Below are positions 45,182-56,265 of a DNA stretch of 64,000 nucleotides, in pieces. The DNA is taken from the NCBI RefSeq assembly GCF_014196205.1, contig NZ_JACIDE010000005.1:62001-126000 (forward strand), read 5' to 3'. Under the pieces are notes generated by a model. It had not been told where the DNA came from. It made no database searches and saw nothing but the letters and a program-made list of their open reading frames with translations. The stretch is from Anoxybacteroides voinovskiense. Lineage in GTDB: Bacteria; Bacillota; Bacilli; Bacillales; Anoxybacillaceae. Made by a program: the position numbers and the translations under genes. The number at the start of each line of letters is the position of its first letter. Positions within the stretch are counted from its first letter, which is position 1.

Positions 45182-45859
45182 GTGAGTAAGCAAAGATCAT
45201 ATGTCACAATAAAAGGAACGAAAGACGGGCTGACGTTGCATCTCGATGATATGTGTTCTTACGAGGAGTTAATGACAGAGCTCGATGAAAAATTAACCTT
45301 AAATGCAGCGGATGCAGAAGGACCGCTCGTTTCGGTGCATCTAAAAACCGGGAACCGCTATTTCACACCGACACAAGAAGAAGAAGTGCGGGCGCTCGTT
45401 CGCGGCAAGAAAAATTTAGTCGTCGGATCGATTGAGAGCAATGTCGTCACGAAAGAAGAAGCATATGAATGGAAGCGAAAAAACGAGATTGTGCCCGTCG
45501 CCAAGATCATTCGTTCCGGGCAAGTGTTGCACGTAGAGGGGGATTTGTTGCTTATTGGCGATGTCAATCCAGGCGGAACAGTGATTGCGGGAGGAAACAT
45601 TTTCATTCTTGGGGCATTGCGCGGCATTGCCCATGCGGGTTGTTACGGCAACAAAGAAGCAGTCATCGCCGCTTCCGTCATGAAGCCGATGCAACTTCGG
45701 ATTAGCGATGTAATGAATCGCGCCCCCGACTATAAGACAGAAGAACGGAACGAAATGGAATGCGCGTACATTGATGACACGAATCAAATTGTCGTCGATC
45801 GTTTGCAGCTACTGACACATTTGCGGCCGAATTTGACAAGGATAGAAAGGAGACTGTAA
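45182..45859 (+). CDS. minC: Septum site-determining protein MinC
   Basis: 225 residues. Inhibits FtsZ assembly away from midcell. N-terminal [17 protein letters not shown] and C-terminal beta-helix domain ([40 protein letters not shown]) that binds MinD. GTG 45182 gives the family start and has TGAGGTG 6 nt upstream. Confidence 0.96.
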   Translation: MSKQRSYVTIKGTKDGLTLHLDDMCSYEELMTELDEKLTLNAADAEGPLVSVHLKTGNRYFTPTQEEEVRALVRGKKNLVVGSIESNVVTKEEAYEWKRKNEIVPVAKIIRSGQVLHVEGDLLLIGDVNPGGTVIAGGNIFILGALRGIAHAGCYGNKEAVIAASVMKPMQLRISDVMNRAPDYKTEERNEMECAYIDDTNQIVVDRLQLLTHLRPNLTRIERRL

Positions 45860-45861
45860 CC

Positions 45862-46668
45862 GTGGGAGAAGCTATCGTCATTACGTCTGGAAAAGGTGGC
45901 GTTGGGAAAACGACTACAACCGCAAACTTAGGAACAGCGCTTGCGCTGTTAGGAAAGCGCGTCTGCCTTGTAGATACAGATATCGGCTTGCGCAACCTCG
46001 ATGTCGTGATGGGGCTTGAAAACCGCATCATCTATGATTTAGTCGATGTCGTCGAAGGGCGTTGTACCGTGCAAAAAGCGTTAGTAAAAGATAAGCGCTT
46101 TGATGATAAATTATATTTGCTTCCTGCAGCGCAAACGAGCGATAAATCAGCGGTGACGCCGGAACAAATGAAGCAGCTTGTCGATGAATTAAAGCAAGAC
46201 TACGATTACGTTTTAATCGACTGTCCTGCGGGCATTGAACAAGGGTATAAAAACGCGGTCGCGGGAGCGGATGAGGCGATTGTTGTAACGACGCCAGAAG
46301 TGTCGGCCGTGCGCGACGCCGACCGAATTATTGGATTGCTAGAAAAAGAGGAACATATTAAACCACCACGTCTTGTCATTAACCGCATTCGCAGCCATAT
46401 GGTGAAAAATGGGGATATGCTTGATATCGACGAAATTGTCATGCATTTGTCGATCGATTTATTAGGCATTATCGCCGACGATGAAAACGTGATTAAAGCG
46501 TCAAACAACGGAGAACCGATTGTACTTGACCCGGCGAGCAAAGCATCGATTGCGTACCGAAACATCGCCAGACGAATTCTTGGCGAATCCGTACCGCTGC
46601 AGACGCTAGAAGAAGAACAAAAAGGCGTTTTTTCCAAACTGAAGAAATTTTTTGGCGTCCGAAGCTAG
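45862..46668 (+). CDS. minD: Septum site-determining ATPase MinD
   Basis: 268 residues. Deviant Walker A GKGGVGKTTT, then VDTDIGLRNLDVVMGLE and DYVLIDCPAGIEQG. The C-terminus VFSKLKKFFGVRS is the amphipathic membrane-targeting helix. GTG 45862, 2 bp after minC, with AAAGGAG upstream. Confidence 0.98.
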   Translation: MGEAIVITSGKGGVGKTTTTANLGTALALLGKRVCLVDTDIGLRNLDVVMGLENRIIYDLVDVVEGRCTVQKALVKDKRFDDKLYLLPAAQTSDKSAVTPEQMKQLVDELKQDYDYVLIDCPAGIEQGYKNAVAGADEAIVVTTPEVSAVRDADRIIGLLEKEEHIKPPRLVINRIRSHMVKNGDMLDIDEIVMHLSIDLLGIIADDENVIKASNNGEPIVLDPASKASIAYRNIARRILGESVPLQTLEEEQKGVFSKLKKFFGVRS

Positions 46669-46690
46669 TGTGATGGCACTAGCTTTTTTT
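46662..46690 (+). terminator. Terminator after minD
   Basis: Stem AAGCTAGTG (46662-46670) with CACTAGCTT (46677-46685), 6-nt loop, T run to 46690. It overlaps the last minD codons. Confidence 0.88.
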
Positions 46691-46694
46691 TCGC

Positions 46695-46721
46695 ATACGA
46701 ACACGACTTGTCTCATACATT
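46695..46721 (+). promoter_or_regulatory. Sigma-E promoter of spoIVFA-spoIVFB
   Basis: A -35 GCATACG (ATA at 46695) and a perfect sigma-E -10 CATACATT (46714-46721), 14 bp apart, directly after the minD terminator. Same -10 as upstream of spoVID. Confidence 0.75.
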
Positions 46722-46753
46722 GGTACAAACAGGTGGTGGAGGAATGGTGAGAC

Positions 46754-47497
46754 ATGGATAAGCGTGTGCGCGACGTTCGCAAACGAATCGAAAAACGAAA
46801 AAGAGAGAGCCGTATTTCCCGTCCGTTTGACCTGACCGACGAAGAACGATACGGGCAGCCAGTCGTTACGTATGACCGCTACGTAACGGACGAGAAACCG
46901 CCGCTTTTTCGCAAAGAACTAATTTTATTAAAAACGTTTTTTGCTGCTTGCCTCGTCTTAATAGCAGCAATCGCATTTAAAAATCCATCGGAAACGCTTC
47001 AGCCTATTCGTTCGTTCGTCAAACAGACGATGACGCAAGAATTTCAGTTTGCTGCCATTTCCAAATGGTATGAACAACAATTTGGCGAACCGCTGGCAAT
47101 TTTGCCGGTGGAAAAGACGAAAAAATCGACCAATTCCCCGACCTATGCGGTTCCAGCGACAGGGCGAGTACTTGAAAAATTTACGGAAAATGGACAAGGA
47201 ATTATGGTCGAAACAGACAACAATGCTTCGGTCGAAGCCATGAGCGAAGGAATCGTCATTTTCACTGGAACGAAAGAAAAAATCGGCAAAACGGTTATCA
47301 TTCAACATGCGGATGGAAGTGAATCGTGGTACGGAAATTTAGGAACGATTACCGTTAAACTGTATGATTTTGTTGAAAAGGGAAAAGAAGTCGGAAAAGC
47401 GGCAAACGAAACAAATGGCGCTAAAGGGGTATTTTATTTTGCCATTAAGCAAGGCGACCGCTTCATTGACCCAATTCAGGTGGTTCCGTTTGAATAA
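46754..47497 (+). CDS. spoIVFA: Sporulation protein SpoIVFA
   Basis: 247 residues. Basic cytosolic N-terminus (RVRDVRKRIEKRKRESRI), one membrane segment (LKTFFAACLVLIAAIAF), outer M23-like domain (VMVETDNNASVEAMSEG-type IMVETDNNASVEAMSEGIVI, GKTVIIQHADGSESWYGNL) without a full zinc site. It anchors and inhibits the protease SpoIVFB in the outer forespore membrane until SpoIVB cuts it. Overlaps spoIVFB by 8 bp. Confidence 0.93.
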   Translation: MDKRVRDVRKRIEKRKRESRISRPFDLTDEERYGQPVVTYDRYVTDEKPPLFRKELILLKTFFAACLVLIAAIAFKNPSETLQPIRSFVKQTMTQEFQFAAISKWYEQQFGEPLAILPVEKTKKSTNSPTYAVPATGRVLEKFTENGQGIMVETDNNASVEAMSEGIVIFTGTKEKIGKTVIIQHADGSESWYGNLGTITVKLYDFVEKGKEVGKAANETNGAKGVFYFAIKQGDRFIDPIQVVPFE

Positions 47498-48353
47498 GTA
47501 CGTAGCACTACTGACGAAAGTTCATCTTCATCCGCTTTTTTGGCTGTTAAGCGGGCTGGCGGTAATGACGGCGCATTTTAAGCAGCTATTCATTTTGTTT
47601 TCCATTGTCTTCATTCATGAATTAGGGCATGCCGTTGTCGCACAACGGTTTTCGTGGCGCGTAAAGCGCATTTTATTGCTTCCGTTTGGCGGGGTAGCAG
47701 AAATGGAAGAACACGGCAATCGTCCGTTTCGCGAAGAGTTATTTGTCACCCTTGCTGGTCCAGCGCAGCACGTTTGGTTAGTTGGCGGTGCCTTACTTTT
47801 ATGGAAATACGATATATTGTCGTTTGCCCATTGGCAGCTATTTTTCCATTACAACGTGGCAATTGTTGCGCTCAATCTTTTGCCCGTTTGGCCGCTTGAT
47901 GGCGGCAAACTTCTTTTTCTTTTATTGACGCGCTTCCTTCCATTTAGCCGTGCGCATCGGCAAATGATTATCTACTCGTACGCCGTTTTATTTGTTGCCA
48001 TTGGCGGTGTATGCTTTTTGGCAGCGAAGCAACTAGATCTTTGGGCCATTGTCGTGTTTTTGCTTTTTTCGCTATGGAAAGAATGGAAGCACCATCCGTA
48101 TATCGTCATGCGCTTTTTATTGGAAAGGTATTATGGCAAAAAAGGACAATATGCAAAATGGCGTCCGTTAACCGTCGAGGAAACAGAAACAGTGTGGAAC
48201 GTGCTAGATAAATTTTATCGGGGGCAAAAACATTCCATCATCGTCGTGAAGCAAGCGAAGGAACGCGCCATTTTCGATGAAAACGAACTGCTCCATGCGG
48301 CTTTCGCCGACAAGCAGCTAAACATTCCAGTCGGCAGGCTTATTTATGGATGA
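47490..48353 (+). CDS. spoIVFB: Intramembrane metalloprotease SpoIVFB
   Basis: 287 residues, site-2 protease that cleaves pro-sigma-K. The zinc site HELGH is in FIHELGHAVVAQRF and the third ligand in NLLPVWPLDGGKL; about six membrane segments, then a C-terminal cytosolic CBS-like domain (about 195-287). TTG 47490 follows AGGTGG by 6 nt and overlaps the spoIVFA stop, so the inhibitor and the protease are coupled. Confidence 0.95.
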   Translation: MNKYVALLTKVHLHPLFWLLSGLAVMTAHFKQLFILFSIVFIHELGHAVVAQRFSWRVKRILLLPFGGVAEMEEHGNRPFREELFVTLAGPAQHVWLVGGALLLWKYDILSFAHWQLFFHYNVAIVALNLLPVWPLDGGKLLFLLLTRFLPFSRAHRQMIIYSYAVLFVAIGGVCFLAAKQLDLWAIVVFLLFSLWKEWKHHPYIVMRFLLERYYGKKGQYAKWRPLTVEETETVWNVLDKFYRGQKHSIIVVKQAKERAIFDENELLHAAFADKQLNIPVGRLIYG

Positions 48354-48360
48354 AAACGAG

Positions 48361-48388
48361 GCGGATGTATTGACAGTCCGCTTTTTTT
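48361..48388 (+). terminator. Terminator after spoIVFB
   Basis: Short 6-bp stem GCGGAT (48361-48366) with GTCCGC (48376-48381), then eight T. Its loop contains the TTGACA of the next promoter. Confidence 0.6.
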
Positions 48389-48399
48389 TATGGTACTAT
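48370..48399 (+). promoter_or_regulatory. Promoter of rplU-prp-rpmA
   Basis: TTGACA (48370-48375) and TACTAT (48394-48399), 18-bp spacer. The -35 sits in the loop and right arm of the preceding terminator. Transcription would start near 48406. Confidence 0.55.
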
Positions 48400-48439
48400 T
48401 TTTCATGTTGTAGAAAAATTTTGTGCTGCTTTGTTGCGG

Positions 48440-48545
48440 ACAAAATTCGGTGCAAAAATGCTAATCGCACCCGTGCTACAACCGCTCAGCGCAGGTAATA
48501 AGCGTTCGCTAATCGTGAACCGCCTCGTGCTGGCGAGTCTGAGTC
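48440..48545 (+). ncRNA. Probable ribosomal protein L21 leader RNA
   Basis: The 150-nt leader before rplU is GC-rich, structured and without an ORF; it contains CGCCTCGTGCTGGCGAG, a tight hairpin just before the ribosome site, like the L21 leader of Bacillaceae that mediates autoregulation. Assignment by position and general look, not by alignment. Confidence 0.5.
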
Positions 48546-48564
48546 TATATTAGGAGGTGCAACA

Positions 48565-48873
48565 ATGTACGCAATTATCGAAACTGGCGGAAAACAAATT
48601 AAAGTGCAAGAAGGACAAGAAGTTTACATCGAGAAACTTGACGTTGCGGAAGGAGAAACTGTGACGTTCGACAAAGTATTATTTGTCGGCGGCGAAACAG
48701 TAAAAGTAGGAAACCCTACAGTAGAAGGCGCAACGGTAACGGCGAAAGTACAAAAGCACGGTCGTCAAAAGAAAATTATCGTGTTCAAGTACAAACCGAA
48801 AAAGAATTATCGCCGTAAACAAGGTCACCGTCAACCTTACACAAAAGTCGTGATCGAAAAAATTAACGCGTAA
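48565..48873 (+). CDS. rplU: 50S ribosomal protein L21
   Basis: 102 residues, standard length. [20 protein letters not shown] and the basic C-terminus ([20 protein letters not shown]) are diagnostic. TAGGAGGTG precedes the ATG. Confidence 0.99.
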   Translation: MYAIIETGGKQIKVQEGQEVYIEKLDVAEGETVTFDKVLFVGGETVKVGNPTVEGATVTAKVQKHGRQKKIIVFKYKPKKNYRRKQGHRQPYTKVVIEKINA

Positions 48874-48883
48874 GGCGTCGACG

Positions 48884-49222
48884 ATGATACATGTGGAAGT
48901 AGAGCGCACAGGCGATGGAAAAATTGTCGCGTTTACGATGAGCGGACACGCCCAATTCGCTAAGCGCGGGCAAGATATCGTATGTGCCGGAGCCTCTGCA
49001 GTGTCGTTCGGTGCGATTAATGCGGTGATGGCTTTAACGAACGTAAAGCCGCGCATTACGCAAGGAGAAAGCGGATATTTGCGCTGTGAACTTCCAAGCG
49101 TAGAAGATGCGCAAACGAACGAAAGAGTGCAGCTTCTTTTGGAAGCGATGCTCGTTTCATTACGAACGATTGAAAAAGAGTATGGGAAATATATTCGAAT
49201 TGCCGACAAATCTAGGAGGTGA
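48884..49222 (+). CDS. prp: L27-processing cysteine protease Prp (YsxB)
   Basis: 112 residues. Removes the N-terminal extension of L27. The catalytic pair is His in MSGHAQFAKRGQDIVCAGAS and Cys in the same stretch. Sits between rplU and rpmA as in other Firmicutes. Confidence 0.95.
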   Translation: MIHVEVERTGDGKIVAFTMSGHAQFAKRGQDIVCAGASAVSFGAINAVMALTNVKPRITQGESGYLRCELPSVEDAQTNERVQLLLEAMLVSLRTIEKEYGKYIRIADKSRR

Positions 49223-49519
<297 letters not shown>

Positions 49520-49526
49520 GGCGTAA

Positions 49527-49562
49527 GAAAACTCTAACCGTGTTGGTTAGGGTTTTCTTTTT
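49527..49562 (+). terminator. Terminator after rpmA
   Basis: GAAAACTCTAACC (49527-49539) pairs with GGTTAGGGTTTTC (49545-49557), one G-T pair, 5-nt loop, then T. Confidence 0.85.
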
Positions 49563-49644
49563 GCTTTAGCAGGGATGGTTTAGACTAGCTGTTTGACCGG
49601 CCATTTGGTATAATTTTTCTAAAAATGAATGGGTAGGAGCGCCG

Positions 49645-51490
<1,846 letters not shown>

Positions 51491-51512
51491 CGAAGCGGGA
51501 GATGAAGGGCGG

Positions 51513-51956
51513 GTGGATAAAAAGTTTTATTTAGTGCGAGAAGATGTGTTGCCGGAAGCGATGCGAAAAGTGTTGCAGGCAAAAGAGCTGTTAGAGCGGA
51601 AAAAAGTGAGTTCGGTGGCAGAGGCAGTGCAGCTCGTCGATGTGAGCCGCAGCGTGTTTTACAAATACCGCGATGCGGTGTTTCCGTTTCAGGCGGTCGT
51701 GAAAGAAAGCATTGTAACGTTGTTTTTTCATTTAGAAGACCGTTCCGGTACGTTGTCGAAGCTACTTACTGTTGTGGCGGCGGCCGGCTGTAATGTATTA
51801 ACGATTCACCAAACAATTCCGCTGCAAGGGCGGGCGAATGTGACGATGTCGATTAGTACAAACGAGATGAAAGAAGAGCTAGAAGAGCTACTAGCGAAAT
51901 TGCGCCGGCTTGAGTTTGTTGAACAAGTAGAAATCGTCGGGTCTGGTGCGTATTAG
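51513..51956 (+). CDS. pheB: ACT-domain protein PheB
   Basis: 147 residues, same length as B. subtilis PheB. N-terminal helix-turn-helix-like part ([35 protein letters not shown]), C-terminal ACT domain ([20 protein letters not shown]). Once called chorismate mutase; probably a regulator. GTG 51513 gives the family start; an in-frame ATG at 51468 overlaps obg. Confidence 0.9.
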   Translation: MDKKFYLVREDVLPEAMRKVLQAKELLERKKVSSVAEAVQLVDVSRSVFYKYRDAVFPFQAVVKESIVTLFFHLEDRSGTLSKLLTVVAAAGCNVLTIHQTIPLQGRANVTMSISTNEMKEELEELLAKLRRLEFVEQVEIVGSGAY

Positions 51957-51973
51957 AACTAGGGGAGAGAGCG

Positions 51974-52822
51974 ATGAAAATTGGCTATTTAGGACCGAAA
52001 GCGACATTTACTGATTTAGCGGTGACGACGATGTTTCCGTTTGCGGAAAAATACGCATACGATACGATTCCAGAGTGCATCGATGCAGTAAGTAATGGGG
52101 AAGTAGAGTTAGGGGTCGTTCCGCTGGAAAATGCGCTCGAAGGGTCGGTGAATTTAACGATTGATTATTTGATTCACGAGCAGCCGCTGCCGATTGTCGG
52201 GGAGATTATCGCCCCGATTCAGCAGCACTTAATGGTGCACCCGTATTATAAGGAGCATTGGAACGACGTGCGCGAAATTTATTCGCATTCGCACGCCATT
52301 GCCCAGTGCCATAAGTTTTTGCATACGACGTTTAAAAAAGCGAAGTACGTCTATATGACGTCGACAAGCGCAGCTGCAAAATTCGTAAGCGAACATCCGC
52401 ACCTGCCGATTGCTGCCATTGCAAACGAAATGGCAGCGAAAGAGTATGGCTTAGAAATCGTAAAAGCTAACATTCACGACTACGACTATAACCATACGCG
52501 CTTTATTATCGTGCGCAAACAAAACGAAGAGCTATCGCTTCAATCGACGCTTTATGCCGGCGATAAAACGACGCTCATGATCGCGCTGCCGAAAGACCAA
52601 GCGGGTGCCTTGCACCAAGTGCTGTCCGCCTTTGCCTGGCGCCGTCTAAATTTAACGAAAATCGAATCCCGTCCGGCGAAAACGGGCTTAGGAAACTATT
52701 TTTTTATTATTGACATCGATCAAAAAATGGACGATGTGCTTATCCCAGGCGCGATTGCCGAACTCGAAGCGCTCGACTGCACCGTGCAAGTGCTGGGGAG
52801 TTATCCGTACTACATCATTTAG
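51974..52822 (+). CDS. pheA: Prephenate dehydratase
   Basis: 282 residues. Converts prephenate to phenylpyruvate for phenylalanine. Catalytic Thr-Arg-Phe in YNHTRFIIV; the start KIGYLGPKATFTDLAV is typical. The C-terminal ACT domain has ESRPAKTGLGNYFFIIDI, the Phe feedback site. GGGGAGAG precedes the ATG. Confidence 0.97.
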   Translation: MKIGYLGPKATFTDLAVTTMFPFAEKYAYDTIPECIDAVSNGEVELGVVPLENALEGSVNLTIDYLIHEQPLPIVGEIIAPIQQHLMVHPYYKEHWNDVREIYSHSHAIAQCHKFLHTTFKKAKYVYMTSTSAAAKFVSEHPHLPIAAIANEMAAKEYGLEIVKANIHDYDYNHTRFIIVRKQNEELSLQSTLYAGDKTTLMIALPKDQAGALHQVLSAFAWRRLNLTKIESRPAKTGLGNYFFIIDIDQKMDDVLIPGAIAELEALDCTVQVLGSYPYYII

Positions 52823-52824
52823 AA

Positions 52825-52850
52825 AACCCCCAGTCGCACTGGGGGTTCTT
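52825..52850. terminator. Bidirectional terminator between pheA and the CoA-disulfide reductase gene
   Basis: AACCCCCAGT (52825-52834) pairs perfectly with ACTGGGGGTT (52838-52847), 3-nt loop, T-rich on the right and A-rich on the left. Confidence 0.88.
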
Positions 52851-55277
52851 TTAGATGAACAAATTCAATCCCGCTTCTTCGGCATCGCCTAAGTAGGTTG
52901 CGACGCCGCCGATTTCAATGCCGTCAATAAGCTCTCCTTTTTTAATGCCCATAATGTCCATGGACATCGAGCAAGCGACAAGTTTGACGCCGGCTGCCAT
53001 CGCGTTTTTCATCAACGTTTCGATGCTGTCGACGTTTTTCTTTTCCATGACGTATTGAATCATTTTTGGACCCATGCCGGCCATGTTCATTTTCGAGAGC
53101 GGGAGGTCATGAACGCCTTTTGGCATCATCATGCCAAACATTTTTTCGAGCAAGTCTTTGTCAACAGGCGGCGCATCTTTTTTGCGTAAAACGTTCAATC
53201 CCCAGAACGTAAAGAACATCGTTACTTTTTTGCCCATCGCTGCCGCCCCTGAGGCGATGATAAACGAAGCGATTGTTTTATCTAAATCGCCGCTAAAGAC
53301 AATAATTGTCGCTCCGTCTTTTTTCGCTATGGTGTTTTGCGGCACGCCTTTTCCTTTTTGAATGTATGCTTTAAATTGTTTATTTTCAAACGTTGTTTTT
53401 AGTAGTGTATTGCCGGTTTTGTCGCACCATGACTGAATATCGCGCGTAAAGCCAGGGTCTGTCGCTTTTACTTCTAAAATATCCCCCTCTTTTAATTGTT
53501 CCATTGTTTTGTATACTTTCATAATTGGTCCAGGGCATTGCAATCCGCATGCATCGAGCGTTGTTGTTGCTTGAATGTTCATCGCTGTTGCACTCTCCGT
53601 TTTTTGTTCTAGTTGCTTTGGCTGTTCGATGTTCGCATAAACAGCAGAATACGTTTTATATCCGCCATCTAAGTTTTTGACGCGGTAGCCACGCTGCATT
53701 AAAATTCGTGCTGCTAAATAGCCGCGAAGTCCGACTTGGCAATAGACGTAAATCGTTTCGTCTTTTGGTAATTCGTTTAGTCGTTTGCGCAACTCGCCAA
53801 GCGGGATATTGACGGACGTTGGAATTGCTCCCATCTCGCGTTCCATCGGTTCACGAACATCGAGAAGAAAGGCGCCATTTTCGATTAAGTCATTTACTTC
53901 ATCCCATTGCACCGTTTCAACCATCTCTTCGATTAAGTTCGTCGCTACATATCCTGCCATATTCACAGGATCTTTCGCAGATGAATACGGTGGAGCGTAT
54001 GCCAATTCTAAATCCGGAAGATCAAAGACAGTTAATCCACCTTTAATAGCAGTTGCGAGAACATCGATTCGTTTATCTACCCCATCGTATCCAACCGCTT
54101 GCGCCCCAAACAATTTTCCGGTTTTTCGGTCAAATAATAGTTTCAACGCAACTGGAAACGCACCAGGATAGTAGCTAGCATGGGAATATGGATGAATATG
54201 CAACACCTCATATTCGATGCCAAGCCGTTTTAATGTCTTTTCATTATTTCCCGTTGCTGCAACGGTCATATCGAATACTTTGGCAATTGCTGTTCCGAGC
54301 GTTCCGCGATAGCGCACGTTTCGTCCATTGATATGATCCGCTACGATGCGTCCTTGCCGGTTTGCTGGCCATGCCAACGGAATATGGGTTGGTGTTCCGG
54401 TAACATAGTCTTTCACTTCAATGGCATCGCCGATAGCGTAAATCGATGGGTCAGACGTTTGTAAATATTCATTCACTTGAATGCCACCACGTTCGCCAAT
54501 GGCAAGCCCTGCCCGTTTGGCGAGTTCGTTTTCGGGTTTGACGCCGATAGCGAGAATGACTATATCGGCTTCTAACATCGTCCCACTCGTTAAACGAACG
54601 ACTTGTCCACGATTTTCAAATGCCGCGACGCCATCTTCTAATATTAGGCGGACTCCTTTGTCACGAATGTGCTGATGAAGAATGGCTGCCATTTCATAAT
54701 CAACCGGTGCCATGATTTGTTTAGCAGCTTCGACAAGCGTCACTTCTAAGCCGCGCTCCCATAAGTTTTCTGCCATTTCAATTCCGATAAATCCACCACC
54801 GATGACAACCGCTTTCTTTGGCTGTTTTTCATCGACGTACGCTTTGATGCGGTCTGTATCTGGAATGTTGCGAAGTGTAAAAACATGTTCCGCTTCTTCG
54901 ATTCCAGGAATCGCTGGTTTGATCGGGCTAGCACCTGGCGATAAAACGAGATAGTCATAAGACTCTTCGTACGTTTTTTCTGTTGGTAAATGTTTTACCG
55001 TCACTGTTTTTCGCTCACGGTTAATATCGACAACTTCGCTTAGCGTGCGGATATCAAGGTTAAACTTTTCCGCCATTCCTTCTACCGTTTGCACAAGCAG
55101 CGCTTCACGTTCTGCAATAGTGCCACCGATATAATATGGAAGCCCACAGTTGGCAAAGGAAATATATTCTCCACGTTCAAACATGACTATTTCTGCTTCT
55201 TCATCCAATCGACGCAAGCGCGCAGCTGTTGTTGCTCCACCTGCAACCCCACCGACAATGATAATTTTTTTACTCAT
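52851..55277 (-). CDS. CoA-disulfide reductase fused to rhodanese, TusA and DsrE-like domains
   Basis: 808 residues in four parts. Residues 1-445: FAD/NAD(P)H flavoprotein disulfide reductase (IIIVGGVAGGATTAARLRR, second dinucleotide site VVIGGGFIGIEMAENL, IYAIGDA) with the single redox Cys44 in SFANCGLPYY, as in CoA-disulfide/NADH-dependent persulfide reductases. Residues 455-545: rhodanese with Cys513 in YVYCQVGLRGY. Residues 570-640: TusA/SirA with Cys577 and Cys581 (LDACGLQCPGP). Residues 650-808: DsrE/DsrF-like domain with Cys769 (VACSMSMDIMG). Together this implies handling of CoA-persulfide and sulfane sulfur. Start ATG 55277, with AGGAGGAG upstream; cotranscribed with the arsR gene. 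Confidence 0.92.
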   Translation of the reverse strand: MSKKIIIVGGVAGGATTAARLRRLDEEAEIVMFERGEYISFANCGLPYYIGGTIAEREALLVQTVEGMAEKFNLDIRTLSEVVDINRERKTVTVKHLPTEKTYEESYDYLVLSPGASPIKPAIPGIEEAEHVFTLRNIPDTDRIKAYVDEKQPKKAVVIGGGFIGIEMAENLWERGLEVTLVEAAKQIMAPVDYEMAAILHQHIRDKGVRLILEDGVAAFENRGQVVRLTSGTMLEADIVILAIGVKPENELAKRAGLAIGERGGIQVNEYLQTSDPSIYAIGDAIEVKDYVTGTPTHIPLAWPANRQGRIVADHINGRNVRYRGTLGTAIAKVFDMTVAATGNNEKTLKRLGIEYEVLHIHPYSHASYYPGAFPVALKLLFDRKTGKLFGAQAVGYDGVDKRIDVLATAIKGGLTVFDLPDLELAYAPPYSSAKDPVNMAGYVATNLIEEMVETVQWDEVNDLIENGAFLLDVREPMEREMGAIPTSVNIPLGELRKRLNELPKDETIYVYCQVGLRGYLAARILMQRGYRVKNLDGGYKTYSAVYANIEQPKQLEQKTESATAMNIQATTTLDACGLQCPGPIMKVYKTMEQLKEGDILEVKATDPGFTRDIQSWCDKTGNTLLKTTFENKQFKAYIQKGKGVPQNTIAKKDGATIIVFSGDLDKTIASFIIASGAAAMGKKVTMFFTFWGLNVLRKKDAPPVDKDLLEKMFGMMMPKGVHDLPLSKMNMAGMGPKMIQYVMEKKNVDSIETLMKNAMAAGVKLVACSMSMDIMGIKKGELIDGIEIGGVATYLGDAEEAGLNLFI

Positions 55278-55333
55278 GATGACTCCTCCTTGACGTTTTA
55301 TTTATATATTCAAATAATACGATATACTAACGA

Positions 55334-55621
55334 TTAAAAAAGAATGGCCATTAGCTGTTTCACCGTTTGGTTATGAACGCGGTAAATGACTTCTACCCCT
55401 TGCCGTTCGGCGCTGACGATATTTTCTGCTTTTAGTTTCGCTAAATGTTGCGAAATTGTCGATTGCGGTAACTTTAAACAATGCTGCATCGTCGAGACGT
55501 TGCATCCGCCTTTTTCTATCAACCCTTTCACGATACAAAGCCGAACGGGATGAGCAAGCGCCTTTAATAACTCGGCTTGTTCTACATACATGTTTTGCTC
55601 TTGACGATACGTATCCATCAT
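55334..55621 (-). CDS. ArsR-family transcriptional regulator
   Basis: 95 residues: winged helix with recognition helix LPQSTISQHLAKLKAENIV and wing ERQGVEVIYRVHN. Three Cys (VRLCIVKG, KGGCNVS, QHCLKL) lie in or near helices 2-3, different from classical CVC metal sites, so a redox or persulfide signal is plausible. It directly precedes the persulfide-type reductase, its likely target. ATG 55621 follows AAGGAGGA. Confidence 0.9.
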   Translation of the reverse strand: MMDTYRQEQNMYVEQAELLKALAHPVRLCIVKGLIEKGGCNVSTMQHCLKLPQSTISQHLAKLKAENIVSAERQGVEVIYRVHNQTVKQLMAILF

Positions 55622-55685
55622 CGCTTTTTCCTCCTTACATTGTGAATTGTATCACAAATATACGTATAGGTGTTTGACAAATATG

Positions 55686-55729
55686 TGAAAAACCGGATCG
55701 CTTACGAAGCATCCGCAAGCGAATCCGGT
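55686..55729 (-). terminator. Terminator of the nadS-niaR operon
   Basis: On the minus strand ACCGGATTCGCTT pairs with AAGCGATCCGGT (one bulged T), followed by five T. It touches the niaR stop. Confidence 0.82.
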
Positions 55730-56265
55730 CATTCGATGAGAAATCCTGCTTGTTGCAAAGCGAAACAAGCAGCGTTAAGTTTTGCAGGAGAGTCCGCTTC
55801 AAGTGTATGCAAATGCGTGCCGTCTGTCAGTTGCAGCAAATACGAAGCGTTCGTTTCTTTAATTTTTTGAATGAATTGGTCAACTTCAAGGCGGTTGCTG
55901 ACCATGACGGAAGCGGTTAAGTCGCCGTAGACAGGGTGCTCGATTTTGACGTCTTTGACGGTGACGCCGTGGTCGACGATTAAATAAAGCTCTTCTTTCG
56001 TCTGTTCTGGTGTATGGAAGCAAGCGACGACGCGCGTGTACGTTTCATTTTTAGCTGGTGTTTTTAAATATAAATAGCCTTGGCTTGTCGCAATAATCGG
56101 TTCATTCCGCGCCTTTAATAGCGAAATATCTTGTACGATCACTTGCCGGCTGACGTTCGTTTTCGCGGCTAATTCCGCTCCCGTCAACGGCTCATTGCTT
56201 TCTTTTAGCCATTGCAAAATAAATTGGCGACGCTGTTCTCCGAAAATTTTTTTCTCCTCTTTCAA
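55729..56265 (-). CDS. niaR: Niacin-responsive repressor NiaR (YrxA)
   Basis: 178 residues. N-terminal helix-turn-helix (EPLTGAELAAKTNVSRQVIV) and C-terminal 3H domain, named for its three His, including HPVYGDLTASVMV and LQLTDGTHLHTLEA. Represses nad genes when niacin is plentiful. TTG 56265 is chosen: GAAAGGTGGG lies about 9 nt upstream and the length equals B. subtilis YrxA. It overlaps the nadS stop by four bases; longer in-frame starts run into nadS. Confidence 0.93.
   Translation of the reverse strand: MKEEKKIFGEQRRQFILQWLKESNEPLTGAELAAKTNVSRQVIVQDISLLKARNEPIIATSQGYLYLKTPAKNETYTRVVACFHTPEQTKEELYLIVDHGVTVKDVKIEHPVYGDLTASVMVSNRLEVDQFIQKIKETNASYLLQLTDGTHLHTLEADSPAKLNAACFALQQAGFLIE

Noticed and set aside
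55290-55325. AT-rich imperfect palindrome as ArsR operator before the CoA-disulfide reductase gene
   Set aside because: ATATTCAAATAAT-type halves are too weak in such AT-rich DNA to call.
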